A stretch of 64,000 nucleotides of DNA, from NCBI GenBank assembly GCA_002917075.1, contig NTMA01000093.1, positions 101,266-165,265 of the forward strand, written 5' to 3'. The notes under the pieces are model-generated. The model had not been told where the DNA came from. It saw only the letters and a program-made list of their open reading frames with translations, and did no database searches. Origin of the DNA: Hawksworthiomyces lignivorus. Taxonomy: Eukaryota > Ascomycota > Sordariomycetes > Ophiostomatales > Ophiostomataceae. The position numbers and the translations under genes are program-made. Below are positions 11,560-21,758 of this stretch, one piece after another. The stretch's first letter is position 1. Every line of letters starts with the position of its first letter.

Positions 11560-12732
11560 ATGGTTATCACACCGGTTTTCAAACTTAATAATGGACACAC
11601 CATTCCGGCTATTGGTCTGGGGACATGGCAAACTGACTCCAAAGAAATCTCTGTGGCAGTTGAGTACGCCATCCGTCACGGATATCGGCATATTGATACA
11701 GCCCTGAATTACGGAAACGAGTGTGGTGTCGGTGAAGGCTTGCGTGCTTCAGGCGTTCCCCGCGAAGAAATTTGGGTAACAACAAAACTCGACAACACAT
11801 GGCACCATCGTGTCATGGAAGGTTTCGAGAAGTCGATCAGCGATCTTGGCCTTGACTACATCGACTTGTATCTTGTGCACTTCCCATGTGCCACAGACCC
11901 TGAAGATACAGCGAAGATGATGGTTGATTGGGATATAGTAAAGACGTGGTAAGAAAATACAGAGAACTCGATTCGAGGATAAATAAAATAACTGATGAAA
12001 GCTTAGGGAGCTCATGCAAAAATTGCTCGAGACAGGCCGTGTTCGAAGTATTGGCGTATCAAATTTTCAAATTGAGCACCTGGAGAAATTGCTTGAAGCT
12101 CCGTCTTGCGTTATTGTACCAGCTGTTAACCAAATTGAGGTATTCGGTCAGCTATTATGGCTTTCTTTTTCCTTTTATATTTCAGACTTCCATTCCAACA
12201 ACTACCACAGCTAACGATTAACTCTTTTGTAGTTGCACCCTAGCAACCCATCGTATGTATTATTTCATTTCAATAAGTTTCTTAGACTATCTTCTCTGAC
12301 ATAGATAGGCCAAAACTGCTAGAATATTGTAAATCTAAGGGCATTCATTGTACTGCGTACTCATGCCTGGGCGGTACCATTGGTTCGTCTATCAATACTT
12401 CTGGTGCATTGTTTGAAGAACCTGCTCTTCTAGAGGTAGCTAAGGCCACTGGAAAGACGCCACAGCAAGTTGCGTATGTATTATCGAAATTTGGGATCTA
12501 GAGTTTACTGGCCAAATACTAATTACTTTTCAGTTTGAAATGGGGAGTGCAACGAGGAACGAGTGTGATCCCTAAGAGCACCAACCCAGAGCGGATATCA
12601 GCCAATTTTGCTTTGGAAGATTGGGAATTGACCCCAAACCAGATGGAAAAATGCGATTCCATCACTACTCGATACAAAGTTGTCCAGGATGACTGGATGC
12701 CAATTCGTGTATTTACTGGAAGCGACGAATGA
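11560..12732 (+). CDS. Aldo-keto reductase (AKR superfamily)
   Basis: Exons 11560-11948, 12007-12139, 12233-12252, 12309-12473 and 12534-12732 give 301 aa, close to the usual 300-320. The family motifs are clear: G-L-G-T-W-Q near residue 18; H-I-D-T-A-L-N-Y-G-N-E with the catalytic Asp and Tyr; T-T-K-L with the catalytic Lys; L-Y-L-V-H-F-P with the catalytic His; and S-I-G-V-S-N-F. Near the C-terminus I-P-K-S-T-N-P-E-R-I is the NADP(H) 2'-phosphate site. It should reduce a carbonyl with NADPH in the cytosol. Its place in the cluster suggests it acts on an aldehyde or ketone intermediate of the imported compound. A 20-nt exon 3 is unusual but is required by the frame. Confidence 0.9.
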
Positions 12733-13166
12733 CCACAATGCAGCCACTCAGTGTATAATTTTTAGAGAGGGAATCATTCGATGTTGCTTTCAATATGAAA
12801 GATAATGCAAAGGGAAAATAATATGTATGTCAAGTTGTAGGTATAATCAGCTGGATAGGAAAAAGAGGAGCACAACATGTAGTTGCCGAGGCGACAAGAG
12901 GAAATAATGCAGGACGCCCCGGGCTAGTATTAAAACAATATCGTAGTTAAAGTTGACCTAAGGTGCATCATTGAGAAATTTGACAAGTGACCGCCTGGAA
13001 TCAGAAGTGTAAAAGAAATCGACTAGAAGAAGGACTTTTCATGTGGGATCGAAGCGACGGACAAGAAGGGCGAGAAATAGAAACTCAACGAGTAGATTAA
13101 AAAAAATATAGCAACTAGAATTCTATAAACTTATACATAGTTACGGTAGCAAAAATAAGCCGAAAA
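12733..13166. other. Intergenic between AKR and DUF917 relic
   Basis: This is a convergent 3' flank of about 430 bp. No gene, RNA or repeat was recognised. Confidence 0.6.
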
Positions 13167-14147
13167 CTAATTTATATCATTGGTGTCAAACTCGTCAATG
13201 ACTCTTCTTGGTTTAATATGTTTTCCTTCAGGGCTAAACGTCAGATGATCGAAACTATGGCCAAAACCGGCAGGCCCGCCGATATCAACACCGCGCTCAC
13301 TATCTGTCCATCGGTTGCTGGCTGTAATGCAGAGCACAATGACAAGTAGACCGCAGCGATATTCTTGTGTGCCGATTGCCTCGCCGTTTTGGGCATCGAT
13401 GACCGAAATTAGATCAGGCACAAGCGCCATCACATCTTCTTGGCGCGCCAAACCATCATTCACCATTCTATTGTCAGTATCTTCCGGATATGCGTCACTG
13501 ATACTAGTATCAGTCATATTTAAGACAACGATGTTCTCATTCTTGAACGGAATTTTAACACTGCCCACGTATGTCTGGGGACGAGCGTTATTCATCGCTG
13601 TGCCTTTCAGAGCGGATATGTCGGAACCTTCAATGATGCATTCGCCGTAGACATGCCCCATATGCAACGTGCGCTTAACGCCAACAATTTTTCCTTTCCA
13701 AACAATGCGAGCTGTCTCAGGACCTCCACATTCATTGATCATGGTCTCGGCAACGTGGTGAACGCGGCTTTCCTGGCGAGCACGATCGATTGCACGGCCA
13801 ATACGCCAGGCCTGTGATATTGTATGTTCGACAGCCTAGCGTTTAGTATCTTTTCCCGTCACGGGACCCTCGGCGTAGCCAGTGTGGGAGCCCATCTCAC
13901 TAAGAGCGGCGCGAAGTGTACGTTCAGGCTGCTCGTCTGATACAGCTCGCTGCATAGATGTCACGTTGCCATTGCCATCACAGATGACGACTGGCGACCA
14001 TACTGGGTGGCGTTCATCGAAAACGACGGGTGTCGTTTGCCATATAGTTGGGTAAGCCCTGCCCATCCAGTCTCCATCGATTACTGGGAGATTCAGCATG
14101 TTGCTTGCGCCCAATTCATACGTCACCTGTTTGACGCCAAACTTCAT
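13167..14147 (-). pseudogene. DUF917 (S-methylthiohydantoin desulfurase/hydantoinase-linked) relic with in-frame stop
   Basis: One continuous minus-strand frame from 14147 to 13167 encodes the C-terminal two thirds of a DUF917 domain. It begins at the S-N-M-L-N-L-P-V-I-D-G-D-W-M-G-R-A segment and continues through G-S-H-T-G-Y-A and T-I-S-Q-A-W-R-I-G-R-A-I. It ends with V-P-D-L-I-S-V-I-D and a G-P-A-G-F-G loop. The frame is broken by a TAG at 13836-13838 in the middle of a conserved stretch. The first part of the domain and the hydantoinase portion often fused to it in fungi are missing. The cluster's promoter motifs lie just upstream, so a deletion may have joined the original promoter to the 3' half. 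Relatives act on hydantoin or thiohydantoin rings. Confidence 0.75.
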
Positions 14148-15014
14148 TGAGCTCTTGTCAACATGCTACTCTTTGATATAGCTAGACTATCTTCCTTTAA
14201 TACTTGTCCAGCAATCATCCTCAGTGCTGTGGATTAAGTGTGCTGTTATCTTCTTAGTCCCTATACTACCACTGCGGGGCATTGGCCGATCATAGGCCGA
14301 TCAGTAGGTTTTTGCCTATCGCTGCTTCACCGAACTTAATATAGCGGTAGGTTCTGATAGTTGCCGACGCTGTTAATTGAATTTCGTTAACATAGCTGGC
14401 CTAGCCATACTAGCAAATGCATTATTACGTTGAAATTCTTCGCATCGGTTTTATTGCATATCATGGAGTTTATTACGCCTTTTTCTACCATTCTTCTCTC
14501 TCGGCTCATACTTTCACACTACTATACTTTGAGTGTCACGCATATGTCAGCGTTTATCGCAAGAGGACAATCTCGGTCACGAAGGTAACCATACAATTTG
14601 TGAACCCTGAAGTAAATTCAGTAAAATTTTGCGACTTTTTTTTTATCTTGAATTCGTGATATCAAGTAGCACACAGTTCTTTGTAATTAAGCTGCTAGAG
14701 GAAACTACCTTGATATAGCATACATTCAGGAGCCAATACCATATATAAATATCTTGCCAATTCAGTAGATGGAGTGGCAGTACCTACATCGCAATGCTGA
14801 TGTATTTCGTGGCTTTAAACTAGAAGAATAGGAAGGTGTTGTTGAAGTGTATACGAAATGGAATTGAAGCTAGTTACTACCACACAATGAGATCACGAAG
14901 CGATTAATACTTAGGCGCAGCAGTTGAGGAGTTAAGCATATAATAACAGAAATAGCGATATTGGCAAGTAATATATATAAATAGCTTTAACTCCAGCTGC
15001 AATAGGGCGTGATT
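14148..15014. promoter_or_regulatory. Intergenic with cluster promoter motifs upstream of the DUF917 relic
   Basis: GCCTATCGC (14314-14322), a pair of GGCCGATCA-like sites (near 14284 and 14295) and GTTGCCGACGCT (14360-14371) lie 140-225 bp upstream of the relic's ATG. They match motifs in front of the other cluster genes. The rest of the interval has no recognisable gene; an 80-codon ORF at 14417-14659 looks spurious. Confidence 0.4.
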
Positions 15015-16648
15015 TCAATTATCAGCAAATGATCGCTTCAGCAACCATCTGCGGACTAGTTCCAACCCTTCTTTTGGCTTGTCATGAGGAACCTTATGGC
15101 AATATGTTAGTAGCTTGGATTGAAACTAATTTTGTACGAACGAAGAACGTACCATATGGCCAGCACCATCAACAGTTGCAAAAGAAAATGTTGTTTCTTT
15201 CTTTGAACTTCCCATATTGATCTTTACTTCCTTGTACCAACCAATTGTCCGGCCACCAGCGCTCCACGGTTTTTGCGCCTCTGCGACATAAGCTGGTTGC
15301 CCTTTCCAAGCCATGTTACTGGTCCATCTTAAATTTCCGGCAGTGTTGCATGCGAGATCTAAGTTTCCTTGGTAAAGTAACACATCGATCTCGTTCTCGA
15401 GCAAATACAGCACCTGGGGCTGCGTGCTGGTTCCTATATCTGTACCTATTTGAAAGGCATCTTGCACAGCCATAGAGTATATGGAATAATTTGACAGTGT
15501 ATTTGGCACTCCTAATGCGTTCCAAACTCGCGGAAGATTCAGATAAGCTTCGATTAGGGCCGACTCCTTGTAGCATAGAGCATCGCCAGATTCACAAGGA
15601 TAAGTGATGTCAAATCTATTTCTATTTCCATTAGACCCGGATTCACTGTCATAATAAGAAATGACACCGTCCCAGCAGACAGCAGATGCAGAAGCACAGA
15701 TTGCCGGATCTGGGTGCTGATAGCAGATTTGCTTCAATGCCATGCATCTCGGGAGATTAGAGGCCATAATATTGCATCGTGTATAGTTAAAAATCGGTTC
15801 TTTTATACCAGGGTTGGTGGTACAAAGAGTTTCCCAATATCCAAATGCTGTGTCAAGTGGCGAAACATAGCCGTTCCCAATAAAGACGGATTCCAGGTTT
15901 ATCTGAGGGCGGTGAGGGTAAAGAATGTTTTGAGTTACGATATGAGCCCCCAGAGCGGGAATATAATGTCCCTACTCTAGTTATTAGCCATAAGCTATTA
16001 AAGGTTAGGAAGCCATCTAGGCAGAATTCAAAATAAGTATGTAGACATGCTTACTCCGTAACTCTCTCCGGAGATGTGGAATGGTCTGCCTGCAAATTCG
16101 GGGAATATCTGGCTCACGAATATCTGTAAAAATCTGTGCATATTATCTGCTGCAATGAATGAATTAGAAGGATACGGCTCATCCTTGTCCAAATATGAAA
16201 ATCCGACACCGGCAGGCTGATCCACGAATATATAGTTTGCAAATTTATTCCAGCCGAACGGATTATGTTTGGTCCCATTCCCATGCTCGTTGATCAGGCA
16301 TGGGCCAAGTTCCTGTAGCATTCCCAACATAGAGGAGCCTCCAGGACCACCCGTCAACCATAGAACGAGAGGATCTGTAGCTGGGGCAGTCTGGCTCTCA
16401 AAATACCAGAAGAATAGGTGCTGGTTTCCCACATCTAGCCAACCAGTATATTGTTTAACGCGTGCGTCACATATTGTGTTATCTATTTGCTCTTTTATGC
16501 GGATTGAATGTTCTGGAGAGAACCAACTGTGATGGACATCATACACCGATGGCGGAAAGATGTCTTCCGCAGAAGACAGGGGAATCTGGGATGCGATGAC
16601 CTGCAACGAAGCTCTGCAGAGGAGCAAAGCGGTACTCAAGATGCCCAT
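15015..16648 (-). CDS. Secreted serine carboxypeptidase (peptidase S10)
   Basis: Exons 16648-16055, 15971-15153 and 15092-15015 give 496 aa, typical for S10. The N-terminus (M-G-I-L-S-T-A-L-L-L) is a likely signal peptide. The substrate and oxyanion region W-L-T-G-G-P-G-G-S-S is near residue 97. Splicing of intron 1 creates G-E-S-Y-G-G-H-Y-I-P-A with the catalytic Ser near 196. The catalytic Asp lies in Y-Q-G-N-L-D-L-A-C-N and the His in G-A-G-H-M-V-P, which spans intron 2. It releases C-terminal amino acids from peptides at acidic pH, in the vacuole or outside the cell. In-frame ATGs further upstream exist, but this one directly precedes the signal peptide. Confidence 0.9.
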
Positions 16649-17827
16649 GAGTTCAACTAAAGTTATATTCACAAGCAATTTCAGAATGATGTTGTGCTTT
16701 GTCACAAATGTCAAGGTAAATTGGTCTTTGAGATTATCTTTGGTGGGATGAGAAAAAAGATCATATTTTACCCCACCACTTCTTCCCGATATCTCCTTCA
16801 ACTGCGGAGGTTCTCGGCGGCTGATATCAATGAGAATGACTGTGCACCTACCAAAGAGCTAAACCGAATTAGGAAGTGTGAAATGGATTTCTGACGGCAG
16901 CAGTTTCCACTACATGCTATGCAGATCCTACCTCGCTTATTCATTACGGTTATTTATCTTTCAATTGGTTATATACTGTACATAGAAGTAGATCAAGAGT
17001 GGGTGAATCTTATTTGGTAATCTAATGGTAGATAGACCAGATACCAGCATGAGGTTGGAGATGTTAGCGAATGCATAAGTCTGACCAATCAGAGGCCAGT
17101 ATTCTAAGGCCTTAGGCACCTACTCCGTATATCGCATAGATAAATAGTGAGGCAATTAGGCGTAGACCACTTAGTTGGGCTGAATCAACAACACAAGGCA
17201 TTCTCCACAACTGCGCTGACAGGAGAACACCGTATGGTGACCAGAAGAGTCACGCAGCCTTCGCACAAACATGATTTTTCTTATGCATCCTCGGTTGCGA
17301 AAGGGATATTCCGTACTCATATTAGCTACTTCTCATATGATTCTGACTCAGATAGTCTGTAGTCGAATGATTCTTATCTAAATATCGTTAGGGTCTTGAA
17401 ATCAGTCAGAATATATGCAATACAAAGATTTTAACAGTGCTTTTTTATTCTTTCTTTAGAAGAGGCTAGATGACATCCTAAGTGACGTAATAATTTTGCA
17501 TCAACAGACTTCTGCAAGAAAAAAAAAAGAACAAAGTCTTTAAATTTTCAATTTGTGGCGATTGGGCTAACTCGTAGTGCTAATTGTAAATCTCAAGAGC
17601 TCATATGATAAGCTACTGACTTCTGTGTGATCTTTTAATCTCTTAACGTATCTTCATCTTATTTACGTCTATATATGCACCTGCCTACTCTTAAATTTCG
17701 GCACATGTCATATTTTGACACTTCTATTTCTGATCCAATTCCTTCCGCTTGAAATTTATTAATAAAAGCAAGAAGGCTGCATAGCTTTAATTTCAACTAA
17801 ACACACTAAAGAACGAAGACCAAAACA
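16649..17827. other. Intergenic between carboxypeptidase and PEP synthase
   Basis: This is a divergent promoter interval of about 1.2 kb, AT-rich toward the PEP synthase start with an A-tract near 17520. No gene or RNA was recognised. Confidence 0.6.
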
Positions 17828-20221
17828 ATGAATGGCAAGGAGACTGCTAGAGATTTGATTCGCAACTTTGAAGATCTTCGGCGCACTGATGGCGCTGCTG
17901 TTGGTGGAAAAAATGCCTCCCTTGGTGAGATGATTAGTACACTTGGACCAAAAGGAATCGCGGTACCATCTGGATTTGCAACGACTTCGCACGCATATTG
18001 GTATTATGTTGATGCCAACTGTATTCGCGAAAAGATAAACAATCTGATTATGGAATGGCAATCAGGAAAGGCAAATCTAATCGAGACTGGTCGTGCTGCG
18101 CGGAGTCTCTTTTGCCGAAGTACTTGGCCAGCAGATGCGGCAGAAGCCATCAAGGCCGCTTATCGTGAGCTCTCGAATAGAGAAGGGATTAAGAACTTAA
18201 GCGTTGCTGTTCGATCTAGTGCAACAGCTGAGGACTTACCCGATGCAAGCTTCGCAGGCCAACAAGAGTCTTATCTTAATATATCCGGCGAGGACGCTCT
18301 CTTGGATGCCTGTCGGCGATGTTATGCTTCACTCTTTACAGACCGTGCCATTAGTTACCGCCAGGCTAAAGGCTTTGATCATTTAAGCATTGCACTCTCA
18401 ATTGGAGTGCAGCGCATGGTTCGTTCGGATCTCAGCGGTTCCGGTGTCATGTTTTCTATTGATACCGAAAGCGGCTTTGAAAAGGTTGTACTAATCAACG
18501 CTGCTTGGGGTCTTGGCGAAAATATCGTGCAAGGAACCGTCAATCCCGACGAGTATCAAGTTTTCAAGCCACTTCTGGATCATTCCAATTTGATTCCGAT
18601 TATTGAGAAAAAGTGTGGCGACAAGGCGATGAAGATGGTCTATGGTAGCGACCAGGCACCAACGCGAAATGTCCCTACCTCAAAAGCAGAGCGAGCTGCA
18701 TTTGTTCTCAGTGACGAGGAAATTTTACTTTTGGGACGTTGGGCATGCACGATTGAAAAGCATTATGGGTGTCCGATGGATATGGAATGGGCCAAAGACG
18801 GGGCCACGGGTGAACTGTTCATCGTCCAAGCTCGACCAGAAACCGTGCACTCGCGCCATGATGCTTCTGCATTCAAAACCTATAAGATAGGTAAGAAAGG
18901 CCGTATTCTGACAACTGGCCTTTCAGTCAGCGATGCTGCCGTATCAGGTCGCCTTTGTCTCATCGAATCTTCCAAAGATATCAATCAGTTCATCGACGGT
19001 TCCATCTTGGTGACAGAAGCGACTGACCCAGATTGGGTACCTATCATGAAGCGGGCCGTGGCTCTTATCACTGATCATGGCGGTCGCACCTCGCATGCCG
19101 CTATTGTCAGTCGCGAACTTGGCCTTCCTGCGATAGTCGGCACTGGGAATGCCACCTATATGCTGCACACCGGCCAGGACGTTACCGTTTCCTGTGCAGA
19201 AGGCGACATTGGTTTCGTCTACGAAGGAATCTCTGATATCACAACACAAACAGTCGATCTAGCGGAGCTACCGGCGGTCCGGACGAACATCATGCTCAAT
19301 CTTGCTAATCCAGCAGCGGCATATCGTTGGTGGCGGCTTCCCGCTGATGGTATTGGCCTAGCCCGCATGGAATTTGTTGTCACCAATGCCATCCAAGTTC
19401 ATCCAATGGCCCTCGTTCATTTCGACCAACTAAAAGATGCAGAGGCAAAAAAAGATATCGCCCGACTAACAGCCGGTTATGAACATAAGACTGACTACTT
19501 CGTCGACAAATTGTCCCACGGCTTCGCCGCTCTGTGCGCATCTGTGTACCCCAAGCCTGCCGTCATTCGTATGAGTGATTTCAAGACCAACGAATATGCC
19601 GGCCTTATTGGCGGTGCGCAGTTTGAGCCAAAAGAAGAGAATCCCATGATCGGCTTCCGTGGCGCCTCACGTTACTACTCTCCACGCTATAAAGAGGGGT
19701 TTGCGCTAGAGTGCCGTGCGATTAAGCGGCTGCGCGAGGAGATGGGTTTCACCAATGCCATCATTATGATACCTTTTTGTCGGACAGTCGACGAGGCGAA
19801 GAAAGTACTAGGCGTCATGAGCGAAAACGGACTCACGCGTGGCGAAAATAACCTCCAGGTCTATGTGATGTGCGAGATCCCGTCAAACGTGATCCTGGCA
19901 GACGAATTCACCGAGCACTTTGATGGGTTTTCTATCGGTTCCAATGATCTCACACAGCTGACTCTAGGTGTTGATCGCGACTCCGGCGATCTAGCAGATC
20001 TATTCAATGAGCAAGATGAAGCAGTCAAATGGATGATCGCACAGGTGATCACAGCAGCCCGAAAGAGGGGATGCAAGATTAGCATATGTGGACAGGCACC
20101 GAGTGACCATCCCGAATTTGCGAAGTTCCTGGTCGAAGCCGGCATCAATTCGATTTCGGTCAGTCCCGATAGCTTTGTCGCGGTAAAGAGGCATGTGGTC
20201 GCGAGCGAGCGAGCGCACTGA
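17828..20221 (+). CDS. ppsA: Phosphoenolpyruvate synthase (pyruvate, water dikinase)
   Basis: An uninterrupted 797-codon frame, close to the ~790 aa of bacterial PpsA. The domains are in the usual order. First comes an N-terminal ATP-grasp PPDK_N (about 1-345) with V-G-G-K-N-A-S-L-G-E-M, S-S-A-T-A-E-D-L-P-D-A-S-F-A-G-Q-Q-E and V-Q-A-R-P-E-T. Then the swivelling phosphohistidine domain has D-H-G-G-R-T-S-H-A-A-I-V-S-R-E-L-G with catalytic His 423. The C-terminal TIM-barrel domain (about 480-790) has G-S-N-D-L-T-Q-L and C-G-Q-A-P-S. The enzyme makes PEP from pyruvate and ATP for gluconeogenesis. Fungi normally use PEP carboxykinase, and the gene has no intron while most neighbours do, so bacterial ancestry is suspected. 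The coding sequence is intact. Confidence 0.95.
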   Translation: MNGKETARDLIRNFEDLRRTDGAAVGGKNASLGEMISTLGPKGIAVPSGFATTSHAYWYYVDANCIREKINNLIMEWQSGKANLIETGRAARSLFCRSTWPADAAEAIKAAYRELSNREGIKNLSVAVRSSATAEDLPDASFAGQQESYLNISGEDALLDACRRCYASLFTDRAISYRQAKGFDHLSIALSIGVQRMVRSDLSGSGVMFSIDTESGFEKVVLINAAWGLGENIVQGTVNPDEYQVFKPLLDHSNLIPIIEKKCGDKAMKMVYGSDQAPTRNVPTSKAERAAFVLSDEEILLLGRWACTIEKHYGCPMDMEWAKDGATGELFIVQARPETVHSRHDASAFKTYKIGKKGRILTTGLSVSDAAVSGRLCLIESSKDINQFIDGSILVTEATDPDWVPIMKRAVALITDHGGRTSHAAIVSRELGLPAIVGTGNATYMLHTGQDVTVSCAEGDIGFVYEGISDITTQTVDLAELPAVRTNIMLNLANPAAAYRWWRLPADGIGLARMEFVVTNAIQVHPMALVHFDQLKDAEAKKDIARLTAGYEHKTDYFVDKLSHGFAALCASVYPKPAVIRMSDFKTNEYAGLIGGAQFEPKEENPMIGFRGASRYYSPRYKEGFALECRAIKRLREEMGFTNAIIMIPFCRTVDEAKKVLGVMSENGLTRGENNLQVYVMCEIPSNVILADEFTEHFDGFSIGSNDLTQLTLGVDRDSGDLADLFNEQDEAVKWMIAQVITAARKRGCKISICGQAPSDHPEFAKFLVEAGINSISVSPDSFVAVKRHVVASERAH

Positions 20222-20706
20222 ATGGGAAAGGCAACAAACCTACGTAACGACAAAATAAGTCTTTGATGTAAATCCTGTTATGACTCAATTGAAGAACAAA
20301 ATGGTATCCAGGCCCGAAATTACCAAAGACCTTATCTAGTAATGTAGGTAGATAACTATTATTTGGGAAATTACTGTTAGGCGCACTAATTAATCGCGGC
20401 ATTGTTTCTCGATCACGGTTAAGAGCATCTTTTTGGTCACAGGGGTCATGTTGAAACCTGCCCCGAAAGATACTATCCGTTCATGTGGTCAAACGTCACG
20501 TATAACTCCAAAGTAGTCACTAGAAATCAAACCTGTGATAATAGTCTGTACATGCGGGACACGAATCGGCCCTAACAGTTGTTATGTCTTATAATATTTC
20601 AACTATGTGTATTATATTGATAGGGACGTAGGGACGATCTAATGCGTATTTAAGTATTGCTCCTTTAATTTGCCCATCCCTCCTTTCACTACTCCTTTCG
20701 TTTTTG
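20222..20706. other. Intergenic, convergent 3' flanks
   Basis: About 480 bp between the stop codons of the PEP synthase and the LDH-like gene. No gene or repeat was seen. Confidence 0.6.
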
Positions 20707-21758
20707 CTAGTCTTCGCTAATTCGATCTATAGTATTCTTAAGAGAATTCGCAGACACGACTAGGTTGGCATTCTCGTTGTTATCTAATGGCATCTGCATC
20801 GTCCTGATAATTCCTTTCCTCCCCAGAATAGCTGGCAAGCTGAAACAGCAACCGAATTCAGATTGAAAATGGCTTACAGGGCGAACATTTCGTTTATCCA
20901 GGAGAATAGAAGAGCAGATACTGTAAACAATAGAGCCAATTCCAAAGGGCGTTGCACCTTTAGCATGCGTAATGACTTCCGATCTCTCCTTGCACTCTTT
21001 TTCAATCTCGGCGCGATTGAAAGTGTTGAGCATAAGAGACTTGTCCAAGGGCACACCGCCGATTGTTGCAGTCGACCATGCAACGACTTGTGAGTCTCCA
21101 TGCACACCCAATACGTAGAGATCTATTGAATTAGCCGCAATCTAGGTTCCGTTAGCTGAGTCTTTATGGAGATATGACAGCTATAATTACGTACTTCTGC
21201 TTTATCTGCCAACAACCCACGAAGTCGCACAGAATCGAGGAAGGTGCCTGATCCTAACACCTGCGATGTCGGAAGCCCAGAGAGATTTAAGGCGAGAGTT
21301 GTAACTAAATCGACTGGGTTTGTCACGATGAACAAGATAGTATCAGATCTAAATGGCTTCATTGCTTTGACAGCGTTTTGTATGATCGCAACATTCCGAT
21401 ACATGTATTGACTACTGGTTTCACCTAGGTATCCATGAGCGTGAGCTTCGGTCAGTGGTGAGATTTTTCCATCTGTTCTCTTACCTATGGAATGCTTAGA
21501 TCCTGCAGTTATGACCACAATATCGCATTGTCCAGCCTCACGGTATGTGGCTCCTCGTACTCGCGTACTGCTGTTTCTGCTATAGGCTACATCAGAGAGA
21601 TCGCGGACTTGGCCATCTCTCAAGTCAATCTGGACATCGACCAGAAGCAATTCGCGTGCAATAGAACTGAGGATGAGTGCATAGGCAGCAGCGGCGCCGA
21701 CTTGGCCGATGCCAACGATTGCGATGCGAGAACACTGCTGAATATTTTCAGACGACAT
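20707..21758 (-). CDS. L-lactate dehydrogenase-like NAD-dependent 2-hydroxyacid dehydrogenase
   Basis: Exons 21758-21485, 21424-21195 and 21141-20707 give 312 aa, the normal LDH/MDH length. The Rossmann motif V-G-I-G-Q-V-G is at residues 15-21 with an Asp at the end of beta-2 (L-L-V-D-V). F-I-V-T-N-P-V-D, the catalytic Asp and Arg in G-T-F-L-D-S-V-R, and the catalytic His in G-V-H-G-D-S-Q are present. In the mobile loop LDHs have Q-x(5)-E-x-R; here the loop reads S-K-H-S-I-G-E-T-S-S. His thus replaces the specificity Gln, and Ser the loop Arg. The first intron is in frame and ends beside this loop, so its retention would insert 20 residues. The substrate may not be pyruvate/lactate. It converges on the PEP synthase, both at the pyruvate node. 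Confidence 0.85.
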
